Part shown: positions 33,515-41,309 of the stretch, in pieces
Layout: each line of letters begins with the position of its first letter
Position numbering within the stretch: position 1 is the first letter of the stretch
NCBI GenBank assembly: GCA_013178315.1
Contig: JABLWX010000022.1
Coordinates: 1 to 41,309, forward strand
Length of the DNA stretch: 41,309 nt
Source of the DNA: Candidatus Aminicenantota bacterium
GTDB taxonomy: Bacteria; Acidobacteriota; Aminicenantia; Aminicenantales; Saccharicenantaceae
Direction: 5' to 3'
Program-made: the position numbers and the translations under genes
Notes under the pieces: model-generated
The model's database searches: none
The model's input: the letters and a program-made list of their open reading frames with translations, nothing else
What the model was told of the DNA's origin: nothing

Positions 33515-34867
33515 ATGCCTCATAAAAAACGCCTCCTTCTCATCAATCCCTGGATATATGATTTCACCGCCTGTGATTTCTGGCTGAGACCACTGGGGTT
33601 GCTTTACCTGGCCTCTATCATCAGGGAGCAAACCAACCTTGACATAGATTTCCTGGACCTCCTGGACTGCAGCCGTGTCGGAAGTGGATACGGTTTTCGG
33701 AGCAGGGTAAAACCCGACGGCCGGGCCTCCTTTTACAAGGAAGAAGTCCAGAAGCCAGACCTGTTCCGTCATATTCCCCGAAGGTTTTCCAGGTACGGCT
33801 GGCCCCTGGCCCCGGCCGAGGATTTCCTGAAAAGGCTGCCGTCACCCGAAGCGGTGCTCCTGACCTGCACCATGACCTACTGGTACCCCGGGGTGCAGAC
33901 GGCCATCGAGCTGGTCAGAAAGGTCTTCGGCCGGGTCCCGGTAATACTCGGAGGCATTTATCCCACCCTCTGCCCGGAACATGCCCGCAGCCAGTCGGGA
34001 GCCGAGGTGGTAGTGACCGGGGCCGGTGAGAACCGGTTACTGCCCCTGCTGGAAGAAGTCTGCGGCCCGGAGGTGCTCAAGCCAGGTTCGGATGAGGTCA
34101 GATTTTCCAGGCTTGATTCGCTGCCGTTTCCGGCCTATGACCTCTATCAGGACAGGTCGACTGTCTGCCTGCTTACTTCCAGGGGCTGTCCGCTTAATTG
34201 CAGTTACTGCGCCAGTCGCCTTCTGTATCCAGGTTTTGAGCAGAGGCAGCCGGAGCGGGTGGTCTCCGAGATCCTGCATTTTCGCTGCCTGGGAGCCTTG
34301 AATATTGCCTTTTATGACGATGCCCTGCTGCTCAACCGGGAGCGGCACCTGTCGAAAATCCTGGAGGTGGTGGCCAGGCTCCAGCCGGGCCTTAATTTTC
34401 ACACCCCCAATGGTCTTTCTCCCCGGGCAGTCGACCTGGAGCTGGCCGCCCTCATGAAAAAGGCCGGCTTCGCCTCGATTTTTCTCAGCCTGGAAAATTC
34501 CGACCCGGACTGGCTCCGGCAGACCGGGCCGAAGGTGGATGCCGCCGACCTGGAAAGAGCCCTGGACTGCCTGGAAAAAGCCGGCTTCAGTCGAGAGGAA
34601 ATTTCTGTTTACATCCTGGTGGGCCAACCCTTGCAGACCCGCGACCAGGTACTGGACAGCCTGAAGCTGGTCAGGAAGCTCGGAGCCCGGCCTCGCCTGG
34701 CATACTACTCTCCTGTTCCCGGAACCCGGGACTGGGAACTGCTGCTGGAAACCGGCAGGCTCAGGCCCGATAGCGATCCCCTTCTTCACAACAAGCTGGT
34801 TTTTCCCTATTTTTTGGGAGGCCTTACTCCCGAGGAGCTGGAAGAAATCAAGCAGAACAGCCGCTGA
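33515..34867 (+). CDS. B12-binding-domain radical SAM protein
   Basis: The ATG at 33515 gives 450 residues; the frame is open further up only through the tRNA gene. The N-terminal part (about 1-170) is a cobalamin-binding-like Rossmann domain: PLGLLYLASIIREQTNLDID, VPVILGGIYPTLCPE, AEVVVTGAGENRLLPLLEE. The radical SAM core has Cys-x3-Cys-x2-Cys in SRGCPLNCSYCASRLLYPGF, which binds the 4Fe-4S cluster, and then the usual barrel (IAFYDDALLLNRERHLSKIL, FASIFLSLENSDPDWLR, ISVYILVGQPLQTRDQVLDS). Members are methyltransferases or other radical enzymes; the substrate cannot be named. There is no SD, and the ATG is 12 nt from the tRNA-Leu end. Confidence 0.9.
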   Translation: MPHKKRLLLINPWIYDFTACDFWLRPLGLLYLASIIREQTNLDIDFLDLLDCSRVGSGYGFRSRVKPDGRASFYKEEVQKPDLFRHIPRRFSRYGWPLAPAEDFLKRLPSPEAVLLTCTMTYWYPGVQTAIELVRKVFGRVPVILGGIYPTLCPEHARSQSGAEVVVTGAGENRLLPLLEEVCGPEVLKPGSDEVRFSRLDSLPFPAYDLYQDRSTVCLLTSRGCPLNCSYCASRLLYPGFEQRQPERVVSEILHFRCLGALNIAFYDDALLLNRERHLSKILEVVARLQPGLNFHTPNGLSPRAVDLELAALMKKAGFASIFLSLENSDPDWLRQTGPKVDAADLERALDCLEKAGFSREEISVYILVGQPLQTRDQVLDSLKLVRKLGARPRLAYYSPVPGTRDWELLLETGRLRPDSDPLLHNKLVFPYFLGGLTPEELEEIKQNSR

Positions 34868-34902
34868 AGCCGGTCCGGGTTGATTTAATCGGAACGGAAG
34901 GG

Positions 34903-34926
34903 TAACTTATTAGGGGAGATAAGTTA
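34903..34926 (+). promoter_or_regulatory. Hairpin presenting the Shine-Dalgarno in its loop
   Basis: A perfect 8-bp inverted repeat, TAACTTAT (34903-34910) and ATAAGTTA (34919-34926), encloses an 8-nt loop TAGGGGAG that holds the SD of the GWxTD gene. The ATG follows 1 nt later at 34928. This could be an RNA switch on translation or, as DNA, a protein-binding palindrome. Confidence 0.5.
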
Positions 34927-34927
34927 A

Positions 34928-35869
34928 ATGCGAAAAAAGCTTTTAATTGTTTTTCTTCTGTCCATTCTGAGTCTTCTCGTCAGTTCCTGCCTGATGAGCC
35001 GCCTCGAAAAGAGACTGAAACCGGCCGATCAGGACTGGCTGTCCGAGGTTCGTTACATCATCACCCCCGAGGAGCGCAAGATCTTTCTGGAGCTTCCGGA
35101 AGCCGAGCGGGAGAAGTTCAAGGAGGATTTCTGGACCCGGCGTGACCCGGACCCCGACACCGAGAAAAACGAGTATAAAGACGAGTATTATCTACGCCTG
35201 AACCGGGCCAACCAGATGTTCCTGGGAGAAGGTCGCCCGGGCTGGCTGACCGATCGGGGCCGGATCTACATCCTCTTCGGGCCGCCCACCGAGCGTCATA
35301 CCTACCCGATGGAGGCCGCCGGCTACTGCCGGGAAGTCTGGTATTACGGGAGCTTTCCGGTCATCTTCATCGATGAGCACTGTTCTGGCAACTTTATTCT
35401 ATCGGCCATCAACCTGGAACACCTGCAGGACCTGAACCTGGCCCAGGGGTATTTTCAGAATACCATCACCCAGGAGAGAAGCGTTTTTGATTACGACCTG
35501 AAGCTGGCCCGCAGCCAGCGGACCGGGAACAGTTTGAAGGCCAGGTTAGCCTTCAGCATGAAGTATGAACAGATCTGGTTTGAAACCCGAGACGATGCCA
35601 GCCTGGAAACCCAGCTTTACCTAACCGTTGAGATCAAAAACCGGGCCGGGGAGACGGTCTGGAGCGGTCAGAAGACTGCCAACCTGACCTTCACCGACGA
35701 AGAAGAGTTGAAAAAGATGAGGGGGCTCAAGTTCGCCATGGATATAGAAATAAACCTGCCGGATGAAAAATATCCGCTGCCCCCGCCCGGTAAGTACCTG
35801 ATGTATTCAACCCTTAAGCAGAGAACCGAGGGCAAAGAGCTCAAGAAGGTAGCCGAAATCAAGCTCTGA
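34928..35869 (+). CDS. GWxTD-domain lipoprotein
   Basis: This 313-residue protein has a lipoprotein signal peptide (FLLSILSLLVSSCLMSRLEK). The GWxTD domain is evident: EDFWTRRDPDPDTEKNEYK, then RANQMFLGEGRPGWLTDRG with the signature Gly-Trp-Leu-Thr-Asp, RIYILFGPPTERHTYPMEA, and EVWYYGSFPVIFIDEH. Proteins with this domain are found mainly in Bacteroidota, Acidobacteriota and candidate phyla, and their role is not established. The C-terminal half looks like beta-sandwich sequence (TQLYLTVEIKNRAGETVWSG). It is convergent with the Oar-like gene, 25 nt away. Confidence 0.92.
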   Translation: MRKKLLIVFLLSILSLLVSSCLMSRLEKRLKPADQDWLSEVRYIITPEERKIFLELPEAEREKFKEDFWTRRDPDPDTEKNEYKDEYYLRLNRANQMFLGEGRPGWLTDRGRIYILFGPPTERHTYPMEAAGYCREVWYYGSFPVIFIDEHCSGNFILSAINLEHLQDLNLAQGYFQNTITQERSVFDYDLKLARSQRTGNSLKARLAFSMKYEQIWFETRDDASLETQLYLTVEIKNRAGETVWSGQKTANLTFTDEEELKKMRGLKFAMDIEINLPDEKYPLPPPGKYLMYSTLKQRTEGKELKKVAEIKL

Positions 35870-35894
35870 AACGGGAACAGGACGGAGAACCCGC

Positions 35895-38800
35895 TCAGAA
35901 CTTCAGGCTGAAGATCAGCTGACCCGCCCGCGTGCCGTAAAGGGCCAGGATTTTCTGGTAAGAGGGGCTGTAAATCCTGGTGCCGGCGGAGCTGCCTTCA
36001 CCCTCCGGGTACCAGTAACCACCATCGTTTAAGTCTTTAAGACCGTACTTTTTCCCCAGGACGTTTAGGACATCAATCGCCACGTTGAGCCGCGTTTTCT
36101 GGCCGACCCGGAAACTCCGTTCCAGCCTGAGGTCCAGGCTGTGGAAGTCGGGCCATCTCCTGGACCCGGGTTCTTCCAGGTAGACCGTGGCCGGAATATT
36201 CTGGGCCTGGTGGCTTTCCAGCCAGCTGGCCGGGGGCACAATGGTTACGGTCCTGGCCCAGGGAGTTCCGCTCAGGTACTGGAAGAGGGCACTCAGGTAA
36301 AAGTCCCGTGGCAGGCGGTAGGTGCCCATGACCTTGATAATCCAGGGGCGGTCCAGGTCCAGGCGGCTGCCGGTGGTGACATTAACCAGGGAATTGGGGG
36401 AATTGGCCAGCTGGGTCAGGGTGGTGGCATTCAGGCGACTCAGCCCGGCATTGCCCTCGGCCCGGCTCCAGGTGGCCGAGGCCAGGAGCTGCCAGTTGTC
36501 GCTCATTTTCTTTCTGGCCACCAGCTGGAAGGCGGAATATTTTTGCTTCAGGCCTTCGACGTTGCTGAGCCGGGTGAAGAAAGCCGGGGCGCTGGATGAG
36601 GGGAAATAAACTGTGACCGGCACCTCTCCATAACCTGACTGGCCGGGGACCACGGTGGAAAAAGGTATCCAGAGTCCGCTGGCCTGGTCAACTGAATACC
36701 ATTCCCGGTCGGCATCGGGATCGTAGAGCACATCCTCTACTATTCTGGTCCTGGTTCTGGAGATGTAGGACAGCGACAGGGTGAACATTTCGGACAGCTG
36801 CTGTTCAAGCGTAGCCGTCCACTCCGTGGTCAGCGGGCTCTTTAATTCAGGGGATACTCTCTTTAGAAAATAATCTTTAAGGTGAATCCTGTAGTCCTCG
36901 GGCAGGGGCAGGAAGGTATCATCGATGTCGGCCGCCCCGTCTTCATTTTCATCGTACCAGTAAAAATTATGATAACCGGTGGCCCAGGCCGGCCCGAAAG
37001 CCATAAGATAGCTGAGGTTTGTATTATCCGGGTAGCGGCCGAATGACCCCTTGAGCAGGGTCTTCCCGGTTCCCAGCAGGTCAAAGACCAGTCCCAGCCG
37101 CGGGGACAGGTTATACCAGATTACCATGTTATCCCAGGAAGGGTAGTTTACCGCGCTGTAGGGGTTGACCCCGTAAACCGGCCGGATGGTAGCCTCGCCG
37201 GCATAGAAAGAAAAACTGGTGCCGCTTATGCCTTTATAAACCGCGGCCAGTCCCGATTGAATTCTTTCGAACTTCAGACCCAGGGAAAAATTCAGTCGCC
37301 GGCCGAGGTTAAAAGTGTCGTGGAGATAAATGGTCAGGCGGTGCGAGGTGGCTCTCTGTAATAATCCATCCCGGGCCGCGCTGGCCAGGTAGAAACCCAC
37401 CAGCCCCTTTCCGACCAGGTTCCCGGTCTCGGGAGAAACTCCGGTCCCGTAGTAATATGGATTTCCGTTCAGGTAATAATAAATCAGGTTGCTGGACTTC
37501 CAGACCGAATCATCGGCCCGGGTGCTCTGGTATTCAGCCCCGGCCACCAGTTCATGGAAGGTTTTCAGGAAAGTCTGGAACCTGGTGATGGAAGCCCCGG
37601 CCCTGAAAACTTCACCGATCTGGTCCCGATTAAAAGGACCGCTGCCCCAGCTGTAACCGCTGCCCAGGTCTACGTAGCGGGGATTATTCTCTGCCTTGGC
37701 ATCCAGTCGCCTGGGTAGAAAATCGCGTGTATAGAAAAGGAACAGGCTGGCCTGGGTGGCCTGGTTTAACTTGTAACCACCGCTGGCACTCAGCAGGAAG
37801 AGATTCTGACCGGCTATGTTCAGGGTGGCTATCTGCGGGTTAAAGGGCGTCAGGAACTCGGGGTCCACGGTCTGCCTGTTCTTGTTGAAGCTCAGCATAA
37901 TCGAAGCATTGATTTCGGCCGTAACCTGGGAAGTGAAACGGATAACGGAAGTGAAATCGCCAGACTTCCAGCTGTACATCGGGTAGGGCACGTTTTTGGG
38001 ATCTCGCCAGGGAGCAAAGGGCGTTGACCTGGCCCGGCGGTTGTACCTGAAATTGGTGAAATACCAGACCCGGTCCGGCAGGATTGACCCTTCCAGGCTG
38101 AGGTCGAAATCGAGGTTATAACGGTCCTTGACCACCGGCGGCGATCCCATCTGGTTCAGCTCCTCCTGGCTCCAGAGGCTTCCGGTTAAGTTGCCGCCGG
38201 TGCCCAGAAATTGAAGCTGACCGGAGGAACGGTTTTGCCCCGGGCGGGGTATAATTTTTATGAAAGCGCCAGAAGTCGAGTAGTTTTCCACCGGGTTTCC
38301 GGCGTTAACGATTTCGATTTCCTCAACGGACTCAGGATTTATGTTCCGGGACGGTGTCAGGTTCAGGGGATGGTTGAGGTCATTGCCCGAGAAGGTGACC
38401 AGGCTGGAGCCGACCGCAGAGCCGTTGACCGAAAAGTTCAGGTCGCGGGGTGGGGTCTCGGGGTTCAAGCCCGGGGCGAGCTCCAGAAGGCCGGCCAGGT
38501 CCTTGGTCCGGGGAATATGATTGATGATGTCTCTGTCCAGGACATATGATATTCCCGGGTTTTCTTTATCCAGGGCGGGCAGCGGATAGAGAAGGACTCT
38601 TTCCTCTTCCTGGTCTTCGGCCGCTTCCAGGCTAACCGGCAGGGTGAGGGTCTTCCCGGTCTCTACCCGGATGTCGTTGATGATGGCCGTGTGAAAGCCG
38701 GGCGCTTCCACGGCCAGCTTGTAGCTTCCGGAAGGGAGATTCAGAAAATAATAATATCCGTTTTTACCGGTGAGAAAATATCGGAGGCCCACCAGGCTGG

Positions 38801-38981
38801 GAGAGGACAGGTAAATGTAAGCGCCCTCCACCGGCTGGCCTGATTTGTCCGTAATGCGGCCCTTGACCGACCCGTCGAGTTTAACCGCAGCCTCGAGGCT
38901 GACGGCGGCGGTCAGAAGCGTAAATATTAGCAGTAATAAGCTTGCCGTGGTAAAGAAAAGGTTGGTTTTCATCCTGACCAC
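35895..38981 (-). CDS. TonB-dependent-receptor-like (Oar-type) outer-membrane protein
   Basis: A GTG at 38981 sits 5 nt after GGAGG and gives 1028 residues; ATG 38972 is the alternative. A signal peptide (FFTTASLLLLIFTLLTAAVS) is followed by a carboxypeptidase-regulatory-like domain (GRITDKSGQPVEGAYIYLSS, GSYKLAVEAPGFHTAIINDI). A plug-like domain follows (IPRTKDLAGLLELAPGLNPE, VNGSAVGSSLVTFSGNDLNH, SVEEIEIVNAGNPVENYS). A large beta-barrel fills the rest, ending RAGQLIFSLKF with a C-terminal Phe. This is the Oar/TonB-receptor architecture, used for uptake or export of large molecules. No clear TonB box is seen. It stands alone. Confidence 0.88.
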   Translation of the reverse strand: MVRMKTNLFFTTASLLLLIFTLLTAAVSLEAAVKLDGSVKGRITDKSGQPVEGAYIYLSSPSLVGLRYFLTGKNGYYYFLNLPSGSYKLAVEAPGFHTAIINDIRVETGKTLTLPVSLEAAEDQEEERVLLYPLPALDKENPGISYVLDRDIINHIPRTKDLAGLLELAPGLNPETPPRDLNFSVNGSAVGSSLVTFSGNDLNHPLNLTPSRNINPESVEEIEIVNAGNPVENYSTSGAFIKIIPRPGQNRSSGQLQFLGTGGNLTGSLWSQEELNQMGSPPVVKDRYNLDFDLSLEGSILPDRVWYFTNFRYNRRARSTPFAPWRDPKNVPYPMYSWKSGDFTSVIRFTSQVTAEINASIMLSFNKNRQTVDPEFLTPFNPQIATLNIAGQNLFLLSASGGYKLNQATQASLFLFYTRDFLPRRLDAKAENNPRYVDLGSGYSWGSGPFNRDQIGEVFRAGASITRFQTFLKTFHELVAGAEYQSTRADDSVWKSSNLIYYYLNGNPYYYGTGVSPETGNLVGKGLVGFYLASAARDGLLQRATSHRLTIYLHDTFNLGRRLNFSLGLKFERIQSGLAAVYKGISGTSFSFYAGEATIRPVYGVNPYSAVNYPSWDNMVIWYNLSPRLGLVFDLLGTGKTLLKGSFGRYPDNTNLSYLMAFGPAWATGYHNFYWYDENEDGAADIDDTFLPLPEDYRIHLKDYFLKRVSPELKSPLTTEWTATLEQQLSEMFTLSLSYISRTRTRIVEDVLYDPDADREWYSVDQASGLWIPFSTVVPGQSGYGEVPVTVYFPSSSAPAFFTRLSNVEGLKQKYSAFQLVARKKMSDNWQLLASATWSRAEGNAGLSRLNATTLTQLANSPNSLVNVTTGSRLDLDRPWIIKVMGTYRLPRDFYLSALFQYLSGTPWARTVTIVPPASWLESHQAQNIPATVYLEEPGSRRWPDFHSLDLRLERSFRVGQKTRLNVAIDVLNVLGKKYGLKDLNDGGYWYPEGEGSSAGTRIYSPSYQKILALYGTRAGQLIFSLKF

Positions 38982-39041
38982 CTGGTCCTCCTTTATCTGC
39001 TCAGAAACTGATATCAGTTCACCTTCAGGCTGAATGTTCAA

Positions 39042-39163
39042 GAAACAGGGCCCTTAAGGCCGGAAACAAGGTAAACATTATAGCTTTTTTTAACCTTATT
39101 TGTATCAAATTATTAAAACTTTTTGAAGGGGCAAAAAGTTACCCGGGTACCGGCTGTGGCGGC
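39042..39163 (-). promoter_or_regulatory. Upstream region of the Oar-like gene with a -10 TATAAT
   Basis: On the minus strand a perfect TATAAT (39082-39077) lies about 95 nt upstream of the gene; the best -35 candidates at 17-18 bp (ATACAA/GATACA) are weak. The region between this gene and the ROK gene stop is AT-rich. Confidence 0.45.
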
Positions 39164-40105
39164 TTAAGGGGCCGTTTTCCCGGCTTCCATCTGGTGCCGG
39201 GCCCAGGCGGCCGCCCCCATCAGGCCGGCATCGTTGCCCAGGCTGGCTTTCCTGATCTCACAGGTGGCAAAGGCCGGGGCGATTGACCTCTTCCTGGCCT
39301 CGGCCACGGCCGGTCTGAGCAGCCAGCGGCCGGCCTTCATCACCCCGCCGCCGATTATTATTTTCTCGGGGTTTAAGAAGTTCATAACGATTCCCAGGGC
39401 AATCCCAAGGAAATAGCCGCAGCGGTCGAAGCTCTTCCTGGCGGCTTCATCGCCGGCCCTGGCCCGGAGGTAGATGTCCCGGGCTGTGAGCGTTTCTTTA
39501 TTTCCCGGTTTTCCCGAAAATTCCAGGTAATTTCGCACCAGGGCCGGGGCCGAAACTTCAGTTTCCAGGCAGCCGATATTGCCACAGCCGCACCTGAGTC
39601 CTTCAGGGTTAACGGTGATATGACCCAGCTCTCCGGCAAACCCACCCTTTCCCTGCCACAGTTCGCCTTCCAGGATGATTCCCGAGCCCAGCCCGGTGCC
39701 AACCGTCAGGAAGACCAGGCTGTGGGCCCGGCGAGCGCTGCCATAGAGATATTCTCCGTAAGCGGCCAGGTTGGCATCATTGTGGACCGCGAAGGGAACG
39801 GGAATTATCTTTTTCAGGGCCGGGAAGAGCGGGAAATTGTCCAGGGCCGGGTAGTTCGGCGACTGCATTATTCTCTTACGCTTGAGGCTGAAGAAGCCGG
39901 CAAAACCGAAACCGGCGGACTTGATCCGTTTCGGGTACCTTCGGTCAAGCTCAGCCCAGATTCTCTGAATCAGGTCCATTAGGGACTTGATATCCGGAGG
40001 GCTGGGGGCCTGGCTCTTGTAGATTATCCGCCCGGAGGAGTTAATCAGGCCGTACTTGAGCTGGGTTCCGCCTAAATCAAACCCGGCATACAGATTTTCG
40101 GGCAT
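39164..40105 (-). CDS. ROK-family sugar kinase (glucokinase-like)
   Basis: This 313-residue protein belongs to the ROK family, which phosphorylates hexoses with ATP. The ATP-binding start is GFDLGGTQLKYGLI. The sugar-binding stretch is PFAVHNDANLAAYGEYLYG with the catalytic Asp, and FLTVGTGLGSGIILEGELW follows. The zinc site is GELGHITVNPEG followed by CGCGNIGCLET. The C-terminal NPEKIIIGGGVM is also typical. No N-terminal helix-turn-helix is present, so it is an enzyme rather than a repressor. It lies 24 nt behind tatA in one transcript. The sugar is most likely glucose, but this is inferred. Confidence 0.93.
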   Translation of the reverse strand: MPENLYAGFDLGGTQLKYGLINSSGRIIYKSQAPSPPDIKSLMDLIQRIWAELDRRYPKRIKSAGFGFAGFFSLKRKRIMQSPNYPALDNFPLFPALKKIIPVPFAVHNDANLAAYGEYLYGSARRAHSLVFLTVGTGLGSGIILEGELWQGKGGFAGELGHITVNPEGLRCGCGNIGCLETEVSAPALVRNYLEFSGKPGNKETLTARDIYLRARAGDEAARKSFDRCGYFLGIALGIVMNFLNPEKIIIGGGVMKAGRWLLRPAVAEARKRSIAPAFATCEIRKASLGNDAGLMGAAAWARHQMEAGKTAP

Positions 40106-40129
40106 TGCTCAGGTTTCAGAAATGAGTCT

Positions 40130-40321
40130 TCAACCGGCGGCCGGCGGCTTGGTCTGATTATCAGAGGGGTGTTCTTCCTTGCCGCTGCTGACGGCTTTCT
40201 TAAAGTTCTTGATACCTTCACCCAGGGATTTGCCGAGGTCCGGAAGCTTTCTGGCTCCGAAGATGATGATGACGATAAGCAGGATTAGTAAGAGTTCGGT
40301 CGGTCCGATTGAACCTAACAT
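40130..40321 (-). CDS. tatA: Sec-independent translocase subunit TatA/E
   Basis: The ATG at 40321 has AAGGAGG (40333-40327) 5 nt upstream; the longer frame to 40348 is rejected. The 63-residue protein has the TatA plan: a short N-terminus (LGSIGPTE), one membrane helix ([13 protein letters not shown]), the hinge [20 protein letters not shown] with the conserved Phe-Gly and amphipathic helix, and a charged tail. TatA oligomers form the pore of the twin-arginine export path. TatB and TatC are not in the window. Confidence 0.93.
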   Translation of the reverse strand: MLGSIGPTELLLILLIVIIIFGARKLPDLGKSLGEGIKNFKKAVSSGKEEHPSDNQTKPPAAG

Positions 40322-40379
40322 GCAAGCCTCCTTCCGGAGTTTACTCAAACTGGTTGAGGTGTCTCCGATTCCAGGTAAA

Positions 40380-40408
40380 AAGTTACTCTATGCCCGGGAA
40401 AAAGTCAA
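40380..40408 (-). promoter_or_regulatory. Putative promoter of tatA-ROK
   Basis: On the minus strand, -35 TTGACT (40408-40403), 17 bp, -10 TAACTT (40385-40380). The -10 match is poor, so this is tentative. Confidence 0.4.
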
Positions 40409-40440
40409 GGAAAGACTGCTCTGGTTGGCCCGGCGGGCAG

Positions 40441-40469
40441 TTGTCAGCACCGCCTTTTTCAACTAAAAT
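40441..40469 (+). promoter_or_regulatory. Promoter of lepA
   Basis: -35 TTGTCA (40441-40446), 17-bp spacer, -10 TAAAAT (40464-40469); each box matches five of six bases. It is about 70 nt upstream of the lepA ATG. Confidence 0.7.
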
Positions 40470-40537
40470 ACCGGTACAGCCTGCCACTTTTCTGGCTGAA
40501 TGCGGCCGGTCATCCGGATAATTGAGCGGTGGAAATA

Positions 40538-41309
40538 ATGCAGGAAAGAATACGCAATTTCTCGATCATTGCCCACGTCGACCATGGCAAGAGCACCCTG
40601 GCCGACCGCTTTATCGAGCTGACCGGGGCCCTGTCGCCCCGCGAGCTCAAGGAACAGGTCCTGGACACCATGGACCTGGAACGGGAAAGGGGCATCACCA
40701 TCAAGGCCCAGACGGCCAGGCTGACCTACCGCAGCCGGGCGGGCGAAGAATACATCCTGAACCTGATTGATACGCCAGGGCACGTGGATTTCTCCTACGA
40801 GGTATCACGCAGCCTGGCCGCCTGCGAGGGGGCGGTCCTGGTCATAGACGCTTCCCAGGGAGTGGAGGCCCAGACCCTGGCCAACGCCTACCTGGCCATC
40901 CAGAATGACCTGCTGATCATCCCCGTCATTAACAAGATTGACCTGCCCCAGGCTGACGTGGAAATGACCCTGGAACAGCTGGAGCACATCGTCGGGCTGA
41001 AGCGGGAAGAGGCACTCCTGGTCTCGGCCAAGAAAGGAACCGGGGTGGAAGAAGTGCTCGAAGCCGTGGTCCGGAAGATTCCCCCGCCGCGGGGGAGTGG
41101 CGCCGCGCCACTCAAGGCCCTGCTCTTTGACTCCTGGTTTGACCCCTACCGCGGGGTGGTGGTCCTGGTCAGGGTGGTTGATGGAACCATTAAGACCGGG
41201 GACCGGATTGTATTGATGGCCACCGGCGCCGAGTACCAGGTGGAAGAAATCGGTTACCTGACCCAAAAGCCGGTCCGGGTGGAGTCGCTTTCTACCGGCG
41301 AGGTCGGAT
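40538..41309 (+). CDS. lepA: Elongation factor 4 (LepA), N-terminal part (3' end outside window)
   Basis: The frame is open from ATG 40538 to the window edge, 257 codons of a protein normally about 600 residues long. The GTPase domain is complete: G1 [14 protein letters not shown]2 [16 protein letters not shown]3 [21 protein letters not shown]4 [11 protein letters not shown] and G5 SAKKGTG. Domain 2 begins with [29 protein letters not shown]. The LepA-specific DMERERGIT-like block and NKIDLP separate it from BipA and EF-G. EF4 binds ribosomes and affects initiation and back-translocation. Truncated only by the window end. Confidence 0.96.
   Translation, partial: MQERIRNFSIIAHVDHGKSTLADRFIELTGALSPRELKEQVLDTMDLERERGITIKAQTARLTYRSRAGEEYILNLIDTPGHVDFSYEVSRSLAACEGAVLVIDASQGVEAQTLANAYLAIQNDLLIIPVINKIDLPQADVEMTLEQLEHIVGLKREEALLVSAKKGTGVEEVLEAVVRKIPPPRGSGAAPLKALLFDSWFDPYRGVVVLVRVVDGTIKTGDRIVLMATGAEYQVEEIGYLTQKPVRVESLSTGEVG

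Overview
The window is a compact bacterial chromosome segment with GC in the mid-50s by eye. Genes are closely packed, Shine-Dalgarno (SD) sites are strong, many neighbours overlap by ATGA, and sigma70-type promoters are recognisable. No insertion sequence, prophage, CRISPR array or rRNA is visible. A diderm envelope is indicated by a TolC/MFP/RND efflux set, a FadL-type porin, a TonB-dependent-receptor-like protein and a LolA-like chaperone. The GWxTD-domain lipoprotein, the bacterial eRF1-like (baeRF) protein and the many TPR proteins are typical of Acidobacteriota/Aminicenantes-like lineages. That placement is inference only; no marker tree was run.

Layout. 1-3245: signalling cluster with a receiver-domain fragment, a Cache/HAMP histidine kinase and a receiver-kinase hybrid. 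3550-3947: tmRNA (ssrA) with its own promoter, encoding an unusual short tag AEPVAVAA. 3972-7119: amidase, GerMN protein, der. 7243-9057: TPR lipoprotein, terminator, rhomboid protease. 9110-12783: rplM-rpsI-rpsB-tsf-pyrH-frr operon. 15822-12893 (minus): lolA-like, ECF sigma, zinc-finger anti-sigma and a bactofilin-like membrane protein. 16149-17021: exported TPR protein. 18023-17063 (minus): unknown protein plus AMMECR1. 18127-19658: MBL hydrolase and XerC/D recombinase. 20334-19621 (minus) is an exported unknown, divergent from tetR-tolC-MFP-RND (20481-26791); the two sides have overlapping -35 boxes and there is a perfect palindrome as candidate operator. 26966-29191: secreted LamG/FN3-like/metallophosphoesterase protein. 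30407-29256 (minus): baeRF protein with GGF where eRF1 has GGQ. 31535-30753 (minus): RDD membrane protein. 33220-31880 (minus): FadL-type porin. 33416-33502: tRNA-Leu(CAG), abutted by a B12-binding radical SAM gene (33515-34867). 34928-35869: GWxTD lipoprotein with its SD in a hairpin loop. 38981-35895 (minus): Oar/TonB-receptor-like protein. 40321-39164 (minus): tatA and a ROK kinase. 40538-41309: 5' part of lepA.

How it fits together. Much of the window is translation (L13, S9, S2, EF-Ts, RRF, EF4, Der, tmRNA, tRNA-Leu, baeRF) and envelope building or surveillance (amidase, LolA/ECF module, efflux, porins, Tat). I found no clear-cut new multi-gene defence or metabolic system. The best leads are the tmRNA tag, the GGQ-less baeRF protein, the overlapping divergent promoters at the efflux locus, the hairpin-presented SD of the GWxTD gene, and the unknown gene paired with AMMECR1.
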